From Streptomyces nymphaeiformis (lineage in GTDB: Bacteria; Actinomycetota; Actinomycetes; Streptomycetales; Streptomycetaceae): a DNA stretch of 64,000 bases. The DNA lies in NCBI RefSeq assembly GCF_014203895.1, contig NZ_JACHJY010000003.1, forward strand, positions 434,001 through 498,000, read 5' to 3'. The position numbers were made by a program, and so were the translations under genes. A model generated the notes under the pieces. That model had not been told where the DNA came from and did not search any database. It worked only from the letters and a program-made list of their open reading frames with translations. Numbering within the stretch: position 1 is the stretch's first letter; each line of letters starts with the position of its first letter. This document shows, piece after piece, positions 7,536 through 15,858 of this stretch.

Positions 7536-10500
7536 CGCGGATTTCGCACTCCTCGGGGTGGTGACGCATGTAGTCAAGTACGTCGCGCAGGGCACCGGGC
7601 GTGCTGCGACAGAAGGCCGCGTCGCCGACGACGGTGAGGCCGAAGCGGGCACGGGAGAGAGCCACGTTGATGCGCCTCCAATACGGCTGGCCGAGGAAGC
7701 CGAACTCCGAACGGGTGTTACTCCGGGTGACTGAGAAGACCGCGAGGTCGCATTCGCGACCCTGAACGGCGTCGACAGAGAGCACTTCGACGGTGAGGTA
7801 CTTGAGCTTGGCGTAGGTCAGCTGGCGGTCCAGCTCTTCGACCTGACGGCCGTACGGGGCGATGAGTAGAACGTCGAGCTTCCGGTCGTCCGGAACCTTG
7901 ATGACGTTCTTGCCGATGGCCTGATCGATGACCTCCAGACGGCGCACGGCCAGTTGGGCTTCGACGCGGTTGGAGATGCTGGTCTGTGTCGCGCTGCGCT
8001 CAGACTCACGACGGCCGGGAAGTTTCGACGTGTCGAGCCAGGTGACGGGCTTGCCGACGATCTCGTAACCGGGCAACGCGTGGTCGTTCAGGGAGAGGAG
8101 CTCGTCGCGGTAGAAGCAGTTGGAGATCAGCTTCCCGATGGCCGGGGTCATGCGGTACTGCTCGCGCAGCATGTGTCGGACCGGGAACTCGGTGTTGCGG
8201 ACGAGATGCTCAAAGAGCGTGGTGGTAACCAGCTCGGGGACGAGCTGGTGGTCGGCCATGATCTTGGGGTCGCGCAGCAGGTCCTCGTCGACCGGGGGCA
8301 GCTGCGCGGTGTCTCCCACCAATACCCAGCGCTTGGCCCTGGCGAGAGGGACGAGCGCTTCGGTGGCGGTGGCCTTGGACGCCTCGTCGAAGATACACAG
8401 GTCGAATTCCAGGTCACGGGCGGCGGGGTGACCGAGGAAGCCCAGCGCGGTGCCAGCGACGACCGGACAGGTGCGCAGGAACGCGGTGATCAGGTTCTGG
8501 TCGGTTCCGATGCGCTGCAACCACTCGCCCTGGAGGCGGAGCAGCCGCATGAGTTCCTGGCCGGCGGAGCCCGGAGCATCCATGAGCAGCAGCTCGACCG
8601 CGTCGCGGGCCTCGGCGGCGCTCAGTTCCTCGCGGAGGGTGATCTCGCCGGCGAGCAAGGGCTGGACGGCGGTGAAGAGCTCACGGCGCTGCTCGACGAG
8701 CTGGTCACGACGGTCCCGGGCCGAGACCAGCTCCTCACCGAGCTCGCGGGCGGACGTGGTGCGGTCCGGTGCCGGCCGGTCCGTGAGCTCGTCCAGCGTC
8801 CGGATGACGTGGGCGAGGTCGGCCGCGACGGAGGCCAGCTCCTCCAGCATGAGCGCGGCCTTGAGGCGCCGGCCATTCAGGTTCTTATGGGCGGCGATCT
8901 CGTCGAGGTAGCGCTCGGCCCGGGTGCGGACCTGCTGGGTCCACCGCTTCACCTGCTTGTCGAGGAGAAGCGGCTGCACATTGGCGGCGACGCGCGGGTC
9001 ATCGGGGCGGCCGAGGCGCACCAGCCCGCCGATGCCGGCGTCCTCGATGCGCTTCAACGCGTTGTCGATGGCGATGTGGGTCTGGCTGACGATCAGGATG
9101 CGGGCATGCGGGTCGCGCTTGAGAGCCTGCTCGACGATCTCCGCGATGACGGTCGTCTTGCCCGTTCCTGGAGGGCCTTCAACCAGCAGCATGTCCTGGC
9201 TTCCAAGCGCGTGGGCGACGACCTCGCGCTTGCTCTTGTCGAGATCGGTGCGGGACCAGTGGGTGATCTCCGCCGGCGGCCGGACCGTGATGACCGCAGG
9301 TTTCTCGATGATCTCGCGCAGGGCCGGGTTCGTCGTCTGACCCGCCGCGACGTTGGTCAGGGCGTCGCGCTGCCGGTTCAGGGCGTTCTGGCTGGGGCCG
9401 AGGTACGGCAGGAGGACACCCCTGCCGGGAAGGACGGTGTCAGGGCGCCGGAAGCGGACGGTGAGGGTGTCATCGGTCTGAGCGGTGACCTCGCCACGGT
9501 CGAGAGGCCGGGTGTAGGAATTGGTGGCCACGGACCATTCCTCACCGACCAGGGTGGCGGTGGTGGGCATGGCCAGGCGGAAGACCCGGTTGCGCCCGCT
9601 CCCCGTGACGCGCTCGTACTCGAGGTTCTGCCGGCCGCCGGCCGCGACCTCCTCGCGAGCCTCGAGCAGCCGGCGCCAGCCTCCGAAGAGATCGCCCAGG
9701 TGCTGATCCTTGTCGGCCCGGGCTGCTTCCTCACGTCGGACCAGATGCTCGTCCAGTCGCTCGAGAAGGAAGGTTAGGCCGTCGTAGGCGGGGTCCTCAC
9801 CGGGGTCGTCGAAGGTCCAGGTGAGGACCGGGCCGATCGGCGCCGACCGCTCACGCCGCTTGGCCATCCACTCCTCGCCCCTGGCGTCGGCCGCGAGGAT
9901 CACACACCGGTCGCTCTGGTTCTCGTCCTCGACGAGCCGGAGGAACCAGGAGCGCCCGAAGACCCGCAGGGTGCCCTGGTCGATCTCGTCCGTCTTCGGA
10001 TTGTGTCCGTAGTCAGCGTGGACGGTACCGGCCAGGTCTGCGAGGACCTCGGACTTCGCCACGTCCCAGTCCGGCTCGGTACCAGCGGGAACGTTACTCA
10101 GGGTTTCGGCCGCACGGCGGGTCAGTTTGAGCCATACGAAGTTGCTGCGGCGGGCCTGCTGGTCGTGGGAGACTCGCTCGGCCTCGAGCAGGCGCTGTTC
10201 GAGCACGGTCGCGTTCGCGGGACGCTTCCTGGGGTCGAAGTCGATACAGGACCGCAGGATCGAGCGGACCTCCGTGTCGAGATCAAGCTCCGCGAGGACC
10301 TCCGCGAGATCGGGATAGTCCCGCGCCTTGCCGCCGGAGAGGACCTGGATGGCGAGGACACCGTATCCGTAGACGTCCCGGACGTAGGGGATTGTGTCTT
10401 CCTGCTCGGGCGGGGCGTAGAGGTTGGAGCGGAACTCCGCCACCGTTGCGTCGGTGAGGACGGAAGCCTTGGACCAAATCTTGGCGATGCCGAAGTCGGC

Positions 10501-11013
10501 CAGCTTGGGCGTGCCATCCTCGGTGAGCAGGACGTTTCCGGGCTTGATGTCCCTGTGCTCGATCCGCAGCGCGTGCGCGTGGGCCAGAGCGGCCGCGAGC
10601 GGCTTGCCGGTACGGGTGAAGAACGACGTCCAACCGACTGGCCTGCCGTCGGTCATGTCGTCCTTGAGGCTGCGGTCGACCCATTCCAGCGCAATGAAGT
10701 ACCGGCCGAGGTCGGAGTCCCAGCCGGAGTCGAGCATTCGCACGATGTTCGGGTGGTGCAGAGCCTTGAGCGAGTCGGTCTCGCGCGACAGGAACGTCTT
10801 GATGGCTTGGTCGTCGCGCTGCTTGAGCAGCTTCACGGCCGCGTAGTCCCCAGCCGCACCACTGGTGTCCACCGCCTTGCGGACCTCAGACAGCCCCCCG
10901 GCTCGCGGATCCTGGGGCAGCAGCAGGAAACGATGGTTGATCAACTGCTGTGCCCCCACGCACCACTCCTCGCTCAGCACCGCAAACGGTGCGTCCCGCC
11001 CCAGACGAACCAT
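7528..11013 (-). CDS. Ser/Thr kinase-SF1 helicase fusion, MkoA-like protein of a Mokosh type I-like system
   Basis: A 1161-residue fusion. Residues ~25-275 form a Hanks-type kinase with all key residues: K61 in AVKLL, catalytic loop HRDIKPGN (153-160), DFG (173-175) and APPE (200-203). Residues ~590-1140 are a DNA2/UPF1-like SF1 (COG1112-type) helicase. It shows Walker A GPPGTGKT (613-620), Walker B DEAS (876-879), motif III GDTAQLPP (900-907), EQYRMTPAIG, DAVQGRE and NVALSRAR. A long helical insert at ~690-800 is probably coiled. Kinase-helicase plus PLD is the published type I Mokosh anti-phage architecture, though this was not confirmed by search. A GTG at 10959 with GAGGAG six bases upstream is a better supported start, giving 1143 residues. 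Confidence 0.85.
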   Translation of the reverse strand: MVRLGRDAPFAVLSEEWCVGAQQLINHRFLLLPQDPRAGGLSEVRKAVDTSGAAGDYAAVKLLKQRDDQAIKTFLSRETDSLKALHHPNIVRMLDSGWDSDLGRYFIALEWVDRSLKDDMTDGRPVGWTSFFTRTGKPLAAALAHAHALRIEHRDIKPGNVLLTEDGTPKLADFGIAKIWSKASVLTDATVAEFRSNLYAPPEQEDTIPYVRDVYGYGVLAIQVLSGGKARDYPDLAEVLAELDLDTEVRSILRSCIDFDPRKRPANATVLEQRLLEAERVSHDQQARRSNFVWLKLTRRAAETLSNVPAGTEPDWDVAKSEVLADLAGTVHADYGHNPKTDEIDQGTLRVFGRSWFLRLVEDENQSDRCVILAADARGEEWMAKRRERSAPIGPVLTWTFDDPGEDPAYDGLTFLLERLDEHLVRREEAARADKDQHLGDLFGGWRRLLEAREEVAAGGRQNLEYERVTGSGRNRVFRLAMPTTATLVGEEWSVATNSYTRPLDRGEVTAQTDDTLTVRFRRPDTVLPGRGVLLPYLGPSQNALNRQRDALTNVAAGQTTNPALREIIEKPAVITVRPPAEITHWSRTDLDKSKREVVAHALGSQDMLLVEGPPGTGKTTVIAEIVEQALKRDPHARILIVSQTHIAIDNALKRIEDAGIGGLVRLGRPDDPRVAANVQPLLLDKQVKRWTQQVRTRAERYLDEIAAHKNLNGRRLKAALMLEELASVAADLAHVIRTLDELTDRPAPDRTTSARELGEELVSARDRRDQLVEQRRELFTAVQPLLAGEITLREELSAAEARDAVELLLMDAPGSAGQELMRLLRLQGEWLQRIGTDQNLITAFLRTCPVVAGTALGFLGHPAARDLEFDLCIFDEASKATATEALVPLARAKRWVLVGDTAQLPPVDEDLLRDPKIMADHQLVPELVTTTLFEHLVRNTEFPVRHMLREQYRMTPAIGKLISNCFYRDELLSLNDHALPGYEIVGKPVTWLDTSKLPGRRESERSATQTSISNRVEAQLAVRRLEVIDQAIGKNVIKVPDDRKLDVLLIAPYGRQVEELDRQLTYAKLKYLTVEVLSVDAVQGRECDLAVFSVTRSNTRSEFGFLGQPYWRRINVALSRARFGLTVVGDAAFCRSTPGALRDVLDYMRHHPEECEIRDA

Positions 11014-11337
11014 CCTGCCAGTTCTTTCCGTCTCCAGGCATGGAGTTGAGCGGAGAGGTGATGGTCTCTCTGAGGACTCGCTACGGCACTTCTACAGCCA
11101 ACCAAGTCACATCGGACCCAGGCGGTCGCCGCGCGGAAGGCACTGTCCCATTCACCATGCCCACCTCGACACTCGCCCCCACGGCTCCGGGCCCCAGAGC
11201 ACCCCCGGGCTCGAGATCGTCCGGATCCGACGGGTGGCGCATCGATGCGCACTCGCATCCTTGCGTCGATAATTGCTCCGCGATGCGCGTTTGCAAAGCT
11301 CACTCTCGCGATCCAAACATGACACATCATCAGGAAA

Positions 11338-11359
11338 GTCAGCATTAGGTCAGCATCAG
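11338..11359. repeat. Two adjacent 11-bp direct repeats
   Basis: GTCAGCATTAG followed immediately by GTCAGCATCAG, with one mismatch. The pair lies 120 bp upstream of dhaK in the AT-richer part of the intergenic region. It may be a regulator site or chance. Confidence 0.4.
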
Positions 11360-11425
11360 TACCGCACGGAACCGCTCGCAAGCGCCACGGACCGCCAAGA
11401 TCGACAAACCGGCACACCTGTCATG

Positions 11426-11454
11426 ACCTGCGAAAACGCAGGTGAGCAACCTGC
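11426..11454 (+). promoter_or_regulatory. Overlapping alternative hairpins in the dhaK leader
   Basis: ACCTGCG-AAAA-CGCAGGT is a perfect 7-bp stem with an AAAA loop. The same GCAGGT can instead pair with a second ACCTGC at 11449-11454. The element ends 25 bp before the dhaK ATG, whose ribosome site GGAGG is separate. It may be an attenuator-like RNA element or a set of operator half-sites. Confidence 0.4.
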
Positions 11455-11479
11455 CTGCTAATCTCACCTGGAGGTATCC

Positions 11480-12472
11480 ATGAGGATGTTGATCAACGTT
11501 CCGGAGACCGTCGTCGCCGACGCGCTGCGGGGGATGGCCGCCGCGCATCCCGAGTTGACCGTGGACGTGGAGCGGCGTGTCGTGGTGCGGCGGGACGCGC
11601 CCGTGGCCGGGAAGGTGGCGCTGGTGTCCGGCGGCGGGTCCGGGCACGAGCCGTTGCACGGGGGGTTCGTGGGGCCGGGGATGCTGGCTGCCGCGTGTCC
11701 GGGCGAGGTGTTCACCTCGCCGGTGCCCGATCAGATGGTGCGGGCCGCCGCGGCGGTCGACAGCGGTGCCGGGGTGCTGTTCGTCGTCAAGAACTACACC
11801 GGTGACGTGCTGAACTTCGAGATGGCGGCGGAGCTCGCCGAGGACGAGGGCATCCGGGTCGCCAGGGTCCTCGTCGACGACGACGTGGCGGTGACGGACA
11901 GTCTGTACACGGCGGGCCGGCGCGGCACCGGCGCCACGCTGTTCGTGGAGAAGATCGCGGGCGCCGCCGCCGAGGAGGGCGCCCCGCTGGAGCGGGTGGA
12001 GGCGATCGCCCGCCGGGTGAACGAGCGGTCCCGGTCCTTCGGGGTGGCCCTGAGCGCCTGTACGACCCCGGCCAAGGGCAGTCCCACCTTCGATCTCCCC
12101 GAGGGGGAGCTGGAGTTGGGAATCGGCATCCACGGCGAGCCGGGGCGCGAGCGGCGGGGCATGATGACCTCGCGGGAGATCGCGGACTTCGCCGTCGACG
12201 CCGTCGTCGAGGACCTGCGTCCGTCCGGGCCGGTCATCGCCCTGGTGAACGGGATGGGCGCGACCCCGCTCCTGGAGCTGTACGGCTTCAACGCCGAGGT
12301 GCAGCGGGTGCTCGTCGAGCGGAACGTGCCCGTGGCCAGGACACTGGTCGGGAACTACGTGACCTCGCTCGACATGGCCGGATGCTCGGTGACCCTGTGC
12401 GAGGTCGACGAGGAGCTGCTGCGGCTGTGGGACGCTCCGGTGCAGACTCCTGCGCTGCGCTGGGGCCGGTGA
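11480..12472 (+). CDS. dhaK: Dihydroxyacetone kinase subunit DhaK
   Basis: A 330-residue substrate-binding subunit of PTS-type dihydroxyacetone kinase, the usual length for the family. It binds dihydroxyacetone covalently through a histidine as a hemiaminal; the candidate is the His in IGIHGEPG near residue 219. The substrate pocket motif SGGGSGHEPLHGGFVG (~49-64) is intact. The start ATG has a strong GGAGG six bases upstream. It is followed by dhaL after 7 bp and then dhaM, giving the complete KLM set. The product dihydroxyacetone phosphate enters glycolysis. Confidence 0.95.
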   Translation: MRMLINVPETVVADALRGMAAAHPELTVDVERRVVVRRDAPVAGKVALVSGGGSGHEPLHGGFVGPGMLAAACPGEVFTSPVPDQMVRAAAAVDSGAGVLFVVKNYTGDVLNFEMAAELAEDEGIRVARVLVDDDVAVTDSLYTAGRRGTGATLFVEKIAGAAAEEGAPLERVEAIARRVNERSRSFGVALSACTTPAKGSPTFDLPEGELELGIGIHGEPGRERRGMMTSREIADFAVDAVVEDLRPSGPVIALVNGMGATPLLELYGFNAEVQRVLVERNVPVARTLVGNYVTSLDMAGCSVTLCEVDEELLRLWDAPVQTPALRWGR

Positions 12473-12479
12473 GACGGGG

Positions 12480-13118
12480 ATGGGCATGGGGAGTGACGAC
12501 GTGACGGAGACCTTCGGCGCCGGGTTCCTGGTGCGGTGGCTGGCCGCGGTGGCCGAGGACGTCGACCGGGAGGCGGACCGGCTCACCGAGCTGGACTCGG
12601 CGATCGGCGACGCCGACCACGGGGCCAATCTGAAGCGGGGCTTCGCCGCCGTGACGGAGACCCTGGCGAACGAGCCTCCCGCGACTCCGGGCGCGGTGCT
12701 CACCACCGCCGGGCGGCAGCTCATCTCCACCGTCGGCGGTGCTTCGGGACCGCTGTACGGGACGCTGCTGCGGCGCGCCGGGAAGGCCCTGGGCGAGGAC
12801 GGGGAGGTCACCCGGGAGCGGCTGGCGGAGGCGCTCGGCGCCGGTGTGGCCGCCGTGTCGCAGCTGGGCGGTGCCCAGGTGGGCGACAAGACGATGCTGG
12901 ACGCGCTCGTGCCGGCCGTGGAGGGGCTGCGGAGCTCGTACGAGGAGGCCGGCGCCGCCGCCGAGAAGGGTGCCCTGGCGACCGTACCCCTCCAGGCGCG
13001 CAAGGGCAGGGCCAGTTATCTCGGGGAGCGGTCGATCGGGCACCAGGATCCGGGGGCGACGTCCTCGGCGCTGCTGTTCGCGGCGCTCGCCGACACCGCG
13101 CGCGCGGAGGGGGTGTGA
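12480..13118 (+). CDS. dhaL: Dihydroxyacetone kinase ADP-binding subunit DhaL
   Basis: A 212-residue nucleotide-binding subunit. The aspartate cluster that chelates two Mg2+ ions around tightly bound ADP is present in LDSAIGDADHGANLKRGF (~37-54). The downstream family motif GGASGPLYGT is also present. In PTS-dependent systems the bound ADP is rephosphorylated in place by DhaM and the phosphate is then passed to dihydroxyacetone on DhaK. The start may be the ATG at 12480 or at 12486. Its end overlaps a possible GTG start of dhaM. Confidence 0.94.
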   Translation: MGMGSDDVTETFGAGFLVRWLAAVAEDVDREADRLTELDSAIGDADHGANLKRGFAAVTETLANEPPATPGAVLTTAGRQLISTVGGASGPLYGTLLRRAGKALGEDGEVTRERLAEALGAGVAAVSQLGGAQVGDKTMLDALVPAVEGLRSSYEEAGAAAEKGALATVPLQARKGRASYLGERSIGHQDPGATSSALLFAALADTARAEGV

Positions 13119-13132
13119 GGGGCTCCGCTCAG

Positions 13133-13546
13133 GTGAGCGCGGTTCCGGCTCCCGTCGGCATCGTGCTCGTCTCGCACAGTGCCGCCGTCGCGGCGGCCGT
13201 GGCCGAGCTCGCCCGCGGGCTCGCCGGCGGCGGGGACCTCGCACCGGTCCTGCCCGCGGGCGGGACGCCGGACGGCGGGCTCGGGACGAGCAGCGAGCTG
13301 ATCTGCGAGGCCGCGAAGGCCGTCGACCGGGGTGCCGGGGTCGCGCTCCTCGTCGACCTGGGCAGCGCGGTCCTCACCGTGAAGGCGCTGCTCGCCGAGG
13401 GGGACGAACTGCCCGAGGGCGCGCGGCTCGTGGACGCGCCGTTCGTCGAGGGCGCAGTCGCCGCGCTGGTGACGGCGAGCGCCGGCGGGGATCTCGACGC
13501 GGTGGCGGCGGCGGCCTCGGAGGCGTACGCGTACCGCAAGGAGTGA
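13133..13546 (+). CDS. dhaM: PTS phosphotransfer subunit DhaM (EIIA-like)
   Basis: A 137-residue protein with the DhaM/EIIA-mannose fold. VGIVLVSHS carries the phospho-accepting histidine near residue 15, and VALLVDLGSAVLT is the second family motif. It takes phosphate from HPr and gives it to ADP on DhaL. Only the EIIA-like domain is present, unlike the three-domain E. coli protein, so separate EI and HPr must serve it. GTG at 13133 gives a family-like N-terminus (MSAVPAPVGIVL). GTG at 13115, which overlaps the dhaL stop as GTGA behind GGAGG, is an equally serious alternative adding six residues. Confidence 0.9.
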   Translation: MSAVPAPVGIVLVSHSAAVAAAVAELARGLAGGGDLAPVLPAGGTPDGGLGTSSELICEAAKAVDRGAGVALLVDLGSAVLTVKALLAEGDELPEGARLVDAPFVEGAVAALVTASAGGDLDAVAAAASEAYAYRKE

Positions 13547-13629
13547 GCGGCGGGGCGCACGTGCGGGGAGTGACGGGGAGGACGCGGCGCGTGGTGGCCG
13601 TGTTGTGATCCGCAGGTCAACGCACTAAT

Positions 13630-13815
13630 GTCGCAGGGCCTTGGTGTACGGGAAACCGGTGCAGTACCGGTGCGGCCCTCGCCACTGTGATCGGGAGGTC
13701 CGGCTCCATTCCCGGGGGGAACACCCCGGGGAAGCCACTGGACCGCCACGGGAGACCGCGGCGGTGTGGGAAGGCGGAGTCGGGCCGCATGACCGTCAGC
13801 CAGGAGACCGGCCAG
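13630..13815 (+). promoter_or_regulatory. Cobalamin riboswitch upstream of cbiMNQO
   Basis: Conserved cobalamin-riboswitch blocks appear in order: GGGAAACCGGTGCAGTACCG (13650-13669), GCCACTGTGA (13681-13690), GAAGCCACTGG (13731-13741), GGGAAGGCG and the B12-box-like AGCCAGGAGACCGGCC at 13798-13813. Binding of adenosylcobalamin is expected to switch off the downstream cobalt transporter. Boundaries are approximate. Confidence 0.93.
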
Positions 13816-13841
13816 GGTGCGTTGTCCATCCACGAGGTGCT

Positions 13842-13854
13842 GGAGAGGGTCTCC
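13842..13854 (+). promoter_or_regulatory. Hairpin enclosing the cbiM ribosome-binding site
   Basis: GGAGA-GGG-TCTCC forms a 5-bp stem containing the only good Shine-Dalgarno sequence (GGAGAGG), five bases before the cbiM ATG. It could be the riboswitch expression platform that hides the ribosome site when ligand is bound. Confidence 0.5.
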
Positions 13855-13859
13855 CGATC

Positions 13860-14558
13860 ATGCATATAGCCGAGGGGTATCTGCCCCCTGTGCACGCCGC
13901 CGCCTGGGGCGTCGCGGCCGCTCCGTTCGTCGTCCACGGGGTGCGCGCACTGACCCGCGAGGTGCGGTCGAATCCCGAATCCACCCTGCTGCTCGGCTCC
14001 TCCGGCGCCTTCACCTTCGTCCTGTCCGCGCTCAAGTTGCCGTCGGTGACGGGAAGTTGTTCGCATCCGACCGGTACGGGGCTGGGCGCGATCCTGTTCC
14101 GGCCGCCGATCATGGCGGTCCTGGGGACGATCACCCTGCTCTTCCAGGCCCTGCTGCTCGCGCACGGCGGACTGACCACGCTCGGCGCGAACGCCTTCTC
14201 GATGGCGATCGTCGGGCCGTGGGCGGGGTACGGGACGTACCGGCTGTTCCGGCGGTTCGGCGCGCCCCTGATGGTGGCCGTCTTCTTCGGCGCGTTCGTC
14301 GCCGACCTGTCCACGTACTGCGTCACCAGTGTGCAGCTGGCGCTCGCGTTCCCCGACCCCGGCAGCGGTGTGCCCGGCGCGCTGGCCAAGTTCGGCGGGA
14401 TCTTCGCCGTGACCCAGATTCCGCTGGCGGTCAGCGAGGGCCTGCTGACCGTGCTCGTGATGCGGCTGCTCACCCAGTCCAGCAAGGGCGAGCTGACGCG
14501 CCTCGGCGTCCTCGCCCGGCCGCGGGCGGAGCGGCACGAGGAGGCGGCCGCGCGATGA
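13860..14558 (+). CDS. cbiM: Cobalt ECF transporter substrate-binding component CbiM
   Basis: A 232-residue polytopic membrane protein beginning [10 protein letters not shown]. The N-terminal Met-His-Ile motif, whose histidine ligates Co2+, requires this exact start at 13860. Further family marks are [31 protein letters not shown] and the ending [15 protein letters not shown]. It imports Co2+ for cobalamin synthesis together with CbiN, CbiQ and CbiO. Control is by the upstream B12 riboswitch. Its stop overlaps the cbiN ATG as ATGA. Confidence 0.95.
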   Translation: MHIAEGYLPPVHAAAWGVAAAPFVVHGVRALTREVRSNPESTLLLGSSGAFTFVLSALKLPSVTGSCSHPTGTGLGAILFRPPIMAVLGTITLLFQALLLAHGGLTTLGANAFSMAIVGPWAGYGTYRLFRRFGAPLMVAVFFGAFVADLSTYCVTSVQLALAFPDPGSGVPGALAKFGGIFAVTQIPLAVSEGLLTVLVMRLLTQSSKGELTRLGVLARPRAERHEEAAAR

Positions 14559-15103
14559 GCCGGAACACGAAGATCAACGCCCTGCTGCTGCTCCTCGTGG
14601 CCGCGCTCGCGGTCCTGCCGCTCGCGCTGGGCCTCGGGGACGACAAGGAGCAGCCGTTCAGCGGGTCCGACGGGGAGGCGCAGACCGCGATCACGGAGAT
14701 CCGGCCGGACTACAAGCCGTGGTTCAGCCCGCTGTACGAGCCGCCCTCCGGCGAGATCGAGTCGGCCCTGTTCGCCCTCCAGGCGGCGATCGGCGCCGGT
14801 GTCCTGGCCTACTACTTCGGCCTGCGCCGCGGCCGCCGCCAGGGCGCGGCGAGGGCCGCGGAGGCGGCGGGGCGGACCGGTACGGTCGCGAAGGACGAGG
14901 CGACCGACGGCGGCGGTTCCGGTACGGGTGTGGCGGACGCCGGTGCGGACTCCGGTACGGGTGTGGCGAACGCCGGTGCGGACTCCGGTACGGGTACGGC
15001 GGGCGCCCGGGCGGACTCCGGTGCCGGCGCTACCGCCGCCCGCGCGCCGGGTGCGGAAGCTGGTGGCGCCGGTTCCTCGCCGGTCGACGGATCGGGCGCG
15101 TAG
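14555..15103 (+). CDS. cbiN: Cobalt transporter component CbiN with long repetitive tail
   Basis: A 182-residue auxiliary subunit of the cobalt ECF transporter. The first ~95 residues are typical CbiN: an N-terminal membrane helix ([19 protein letters not shown]), an extracytoplasmic loop with [26 protein letters not shown] split around conserved aromatic and Pro residues, and a second helix [10 protein letters not shown]. The remaining ~80 residues are a Gly/Ala/Asp/Ser-rich tail including three 11-residue repeats, which ordinary CbiN (about 100 residues) lacks. The tail should be cytoplasmic and disordered. The start overlaps the cbiM stop by ATGA. Confidence 0.93.
   Translation: MSRNTKINALLLLLVAALAVLPLALGLGDDKEQPFSGSDGEAQTAITEIRPDYKPWFSPLYEPPSGEIESALFALQAAIGAGVLAYYFGLRRGRRQGAARAAEAAGRTGTVAKDEATDGGGSGTGVADAGADSGTGVANAGADSGTGTAGARADSGAGATAARAPGAEAGGAGSSPVDGSGA
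14918..15016 (+). repeat. Three tandem 33-bp in-frame repeats in the cbiN tail
   Basis: Units at 14918-14950, 14951-14983 and 14984-15016 begin TCCGGTACGGGT and encode [15 protein letters not shown] 11-mers. Units 1 and 2 differ by one base; unit 3 is more diverged. The exact 33-bp length keeps frame. Confidence 0.85.
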
Positions 15104-15108
15104 CGCCG

Positions 15109-15858
15109 ATGCTGCCGATCGACGCGGCGGCGCACAGCAGTCGCTGGCGCCGCCGTCATCCCCTGGAGAAGGCGTTCCTCGGCTTCGGCCTGACGCTGTG
15201 CGCGGTGGGCCTGCCGCCGTGGCCGGGCGCGGTGCTCGTGGCGGCGGCCACGCTCGCGGTGCTGCTCGGTCCGGCGGGGGTGCCGGGCCGTCAGTTGTGG
15301 CGGGCCTTCCGCATTCCCCTCGGTTTCTGTGTCACGGGCGCCGTTCCGTTGCTCTTCGAGGTGGGCGGTCCGCGAGGCCTCGTCGCCCTCGCGCCCGACG
15401 GCCCCGCGCACGCGGTCGAGCTGCTCCTCCGGACGGCCTCGGCCTCGCTCGGGGTGCTGCTCTTCGCCTTCACGACCCCGGTGTCCGACGTGCTGCCCCG
15501 GCTGGTCCGGGCGGGCGTCCCGGCGCCCGTCGTGGACGTGGCGCTCGTGATGTACCGGATCATCTTCCTGCTGCTCGACTCGATGGCGAAGATCCGGCAG
15601 GCCCAGGCGGCCCGGCTCGGGCACACCACCCGGGCCGCGACCTGGCGTTCGCTCGCCGGGCTCGGCGCGACCACGTTCGTGCGGGCCTTCGACCGGGCGC
15701 AGCGCCTGCAGTCGGGGCTCGCCGGGCGCGGTTACGACGGGACGCTGCGGGTCCTGGTGCCCGCGTGCGCGGTCTCCCGGCGGTTCCTCACGGCGACGGG
15801 CGTGCTCCTCGCGGGGCTCGTCGCCCTCACCCTCGTACTGGAAAGGTTCCTTCCGTGA
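15109..15858 (+). CDS. cbiQ: Cobalt ECF transporter T component CbiQ
   Basis: A 249-residue membrane protein, the transmembrane coupling (T) subunit. After an amphipathic start (PIDAAAHSSRWRRRHPLEK) come several hydrophobic helices and two coupling-helix motifs that contact the ATPase: AQAARLG around residue 165 and LQSGLAGRGYDG near residue 205. The ATG lies 5 bp after the cbiN stop, and the stop overlaps the cbiO GTG as GTGA. It links ATP hydrolysis by CbiO to Co2+ movement through CbiM. Confidence 0.94.
   Translation: MLPIDAAAHSSRWRRRHPLEKAFLGFGLTLCAVGLPPWPGAVLVAAATLAVLLGPAGVPGRQLWRAFRIPLGFCVTGAVPLLFEVGGPRGLVALAPDGPAHAVELLLRTASASLGVLLFAFTTPVSDVLPRLVRAGVPAPVVDVALVMYRIIFLLLDSMAKIRQAQAARLGHTTRAATWRSLAGLGATTFVRAFDRAQRLQSGLAGRGYDGTLRVLVPACAVSRRFLTATGVLLAGLVALTLVLERFLP

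Larger units (their letters stand above)
11014..11479. other. 466-bp intergenic region between divergent operons
   Basis: It separates the kinase-helicase gene from dhaK and must hold promoters for both. G+C falls markedly around 11270-11470. Short open frames here have no ribosome-binding sites or family resemblance and are not called. The only structures seen are the direct repeats at 11338 and the hairpin cluster at 11426, listed separately. It marks the visible boundary between lower-G+C accessory DNA and high-G+C sequence. Confidence 0.6.

Noticed and set aside
6138..11013. DISARM or BREX in place of Mokosh for the helicase/PLD pair
   Set aside because: No methyltransferase, DrmA/DrmB, PglZ or BrxL genes are nearby, and the kinase is fused directly to an SF1 helicase.
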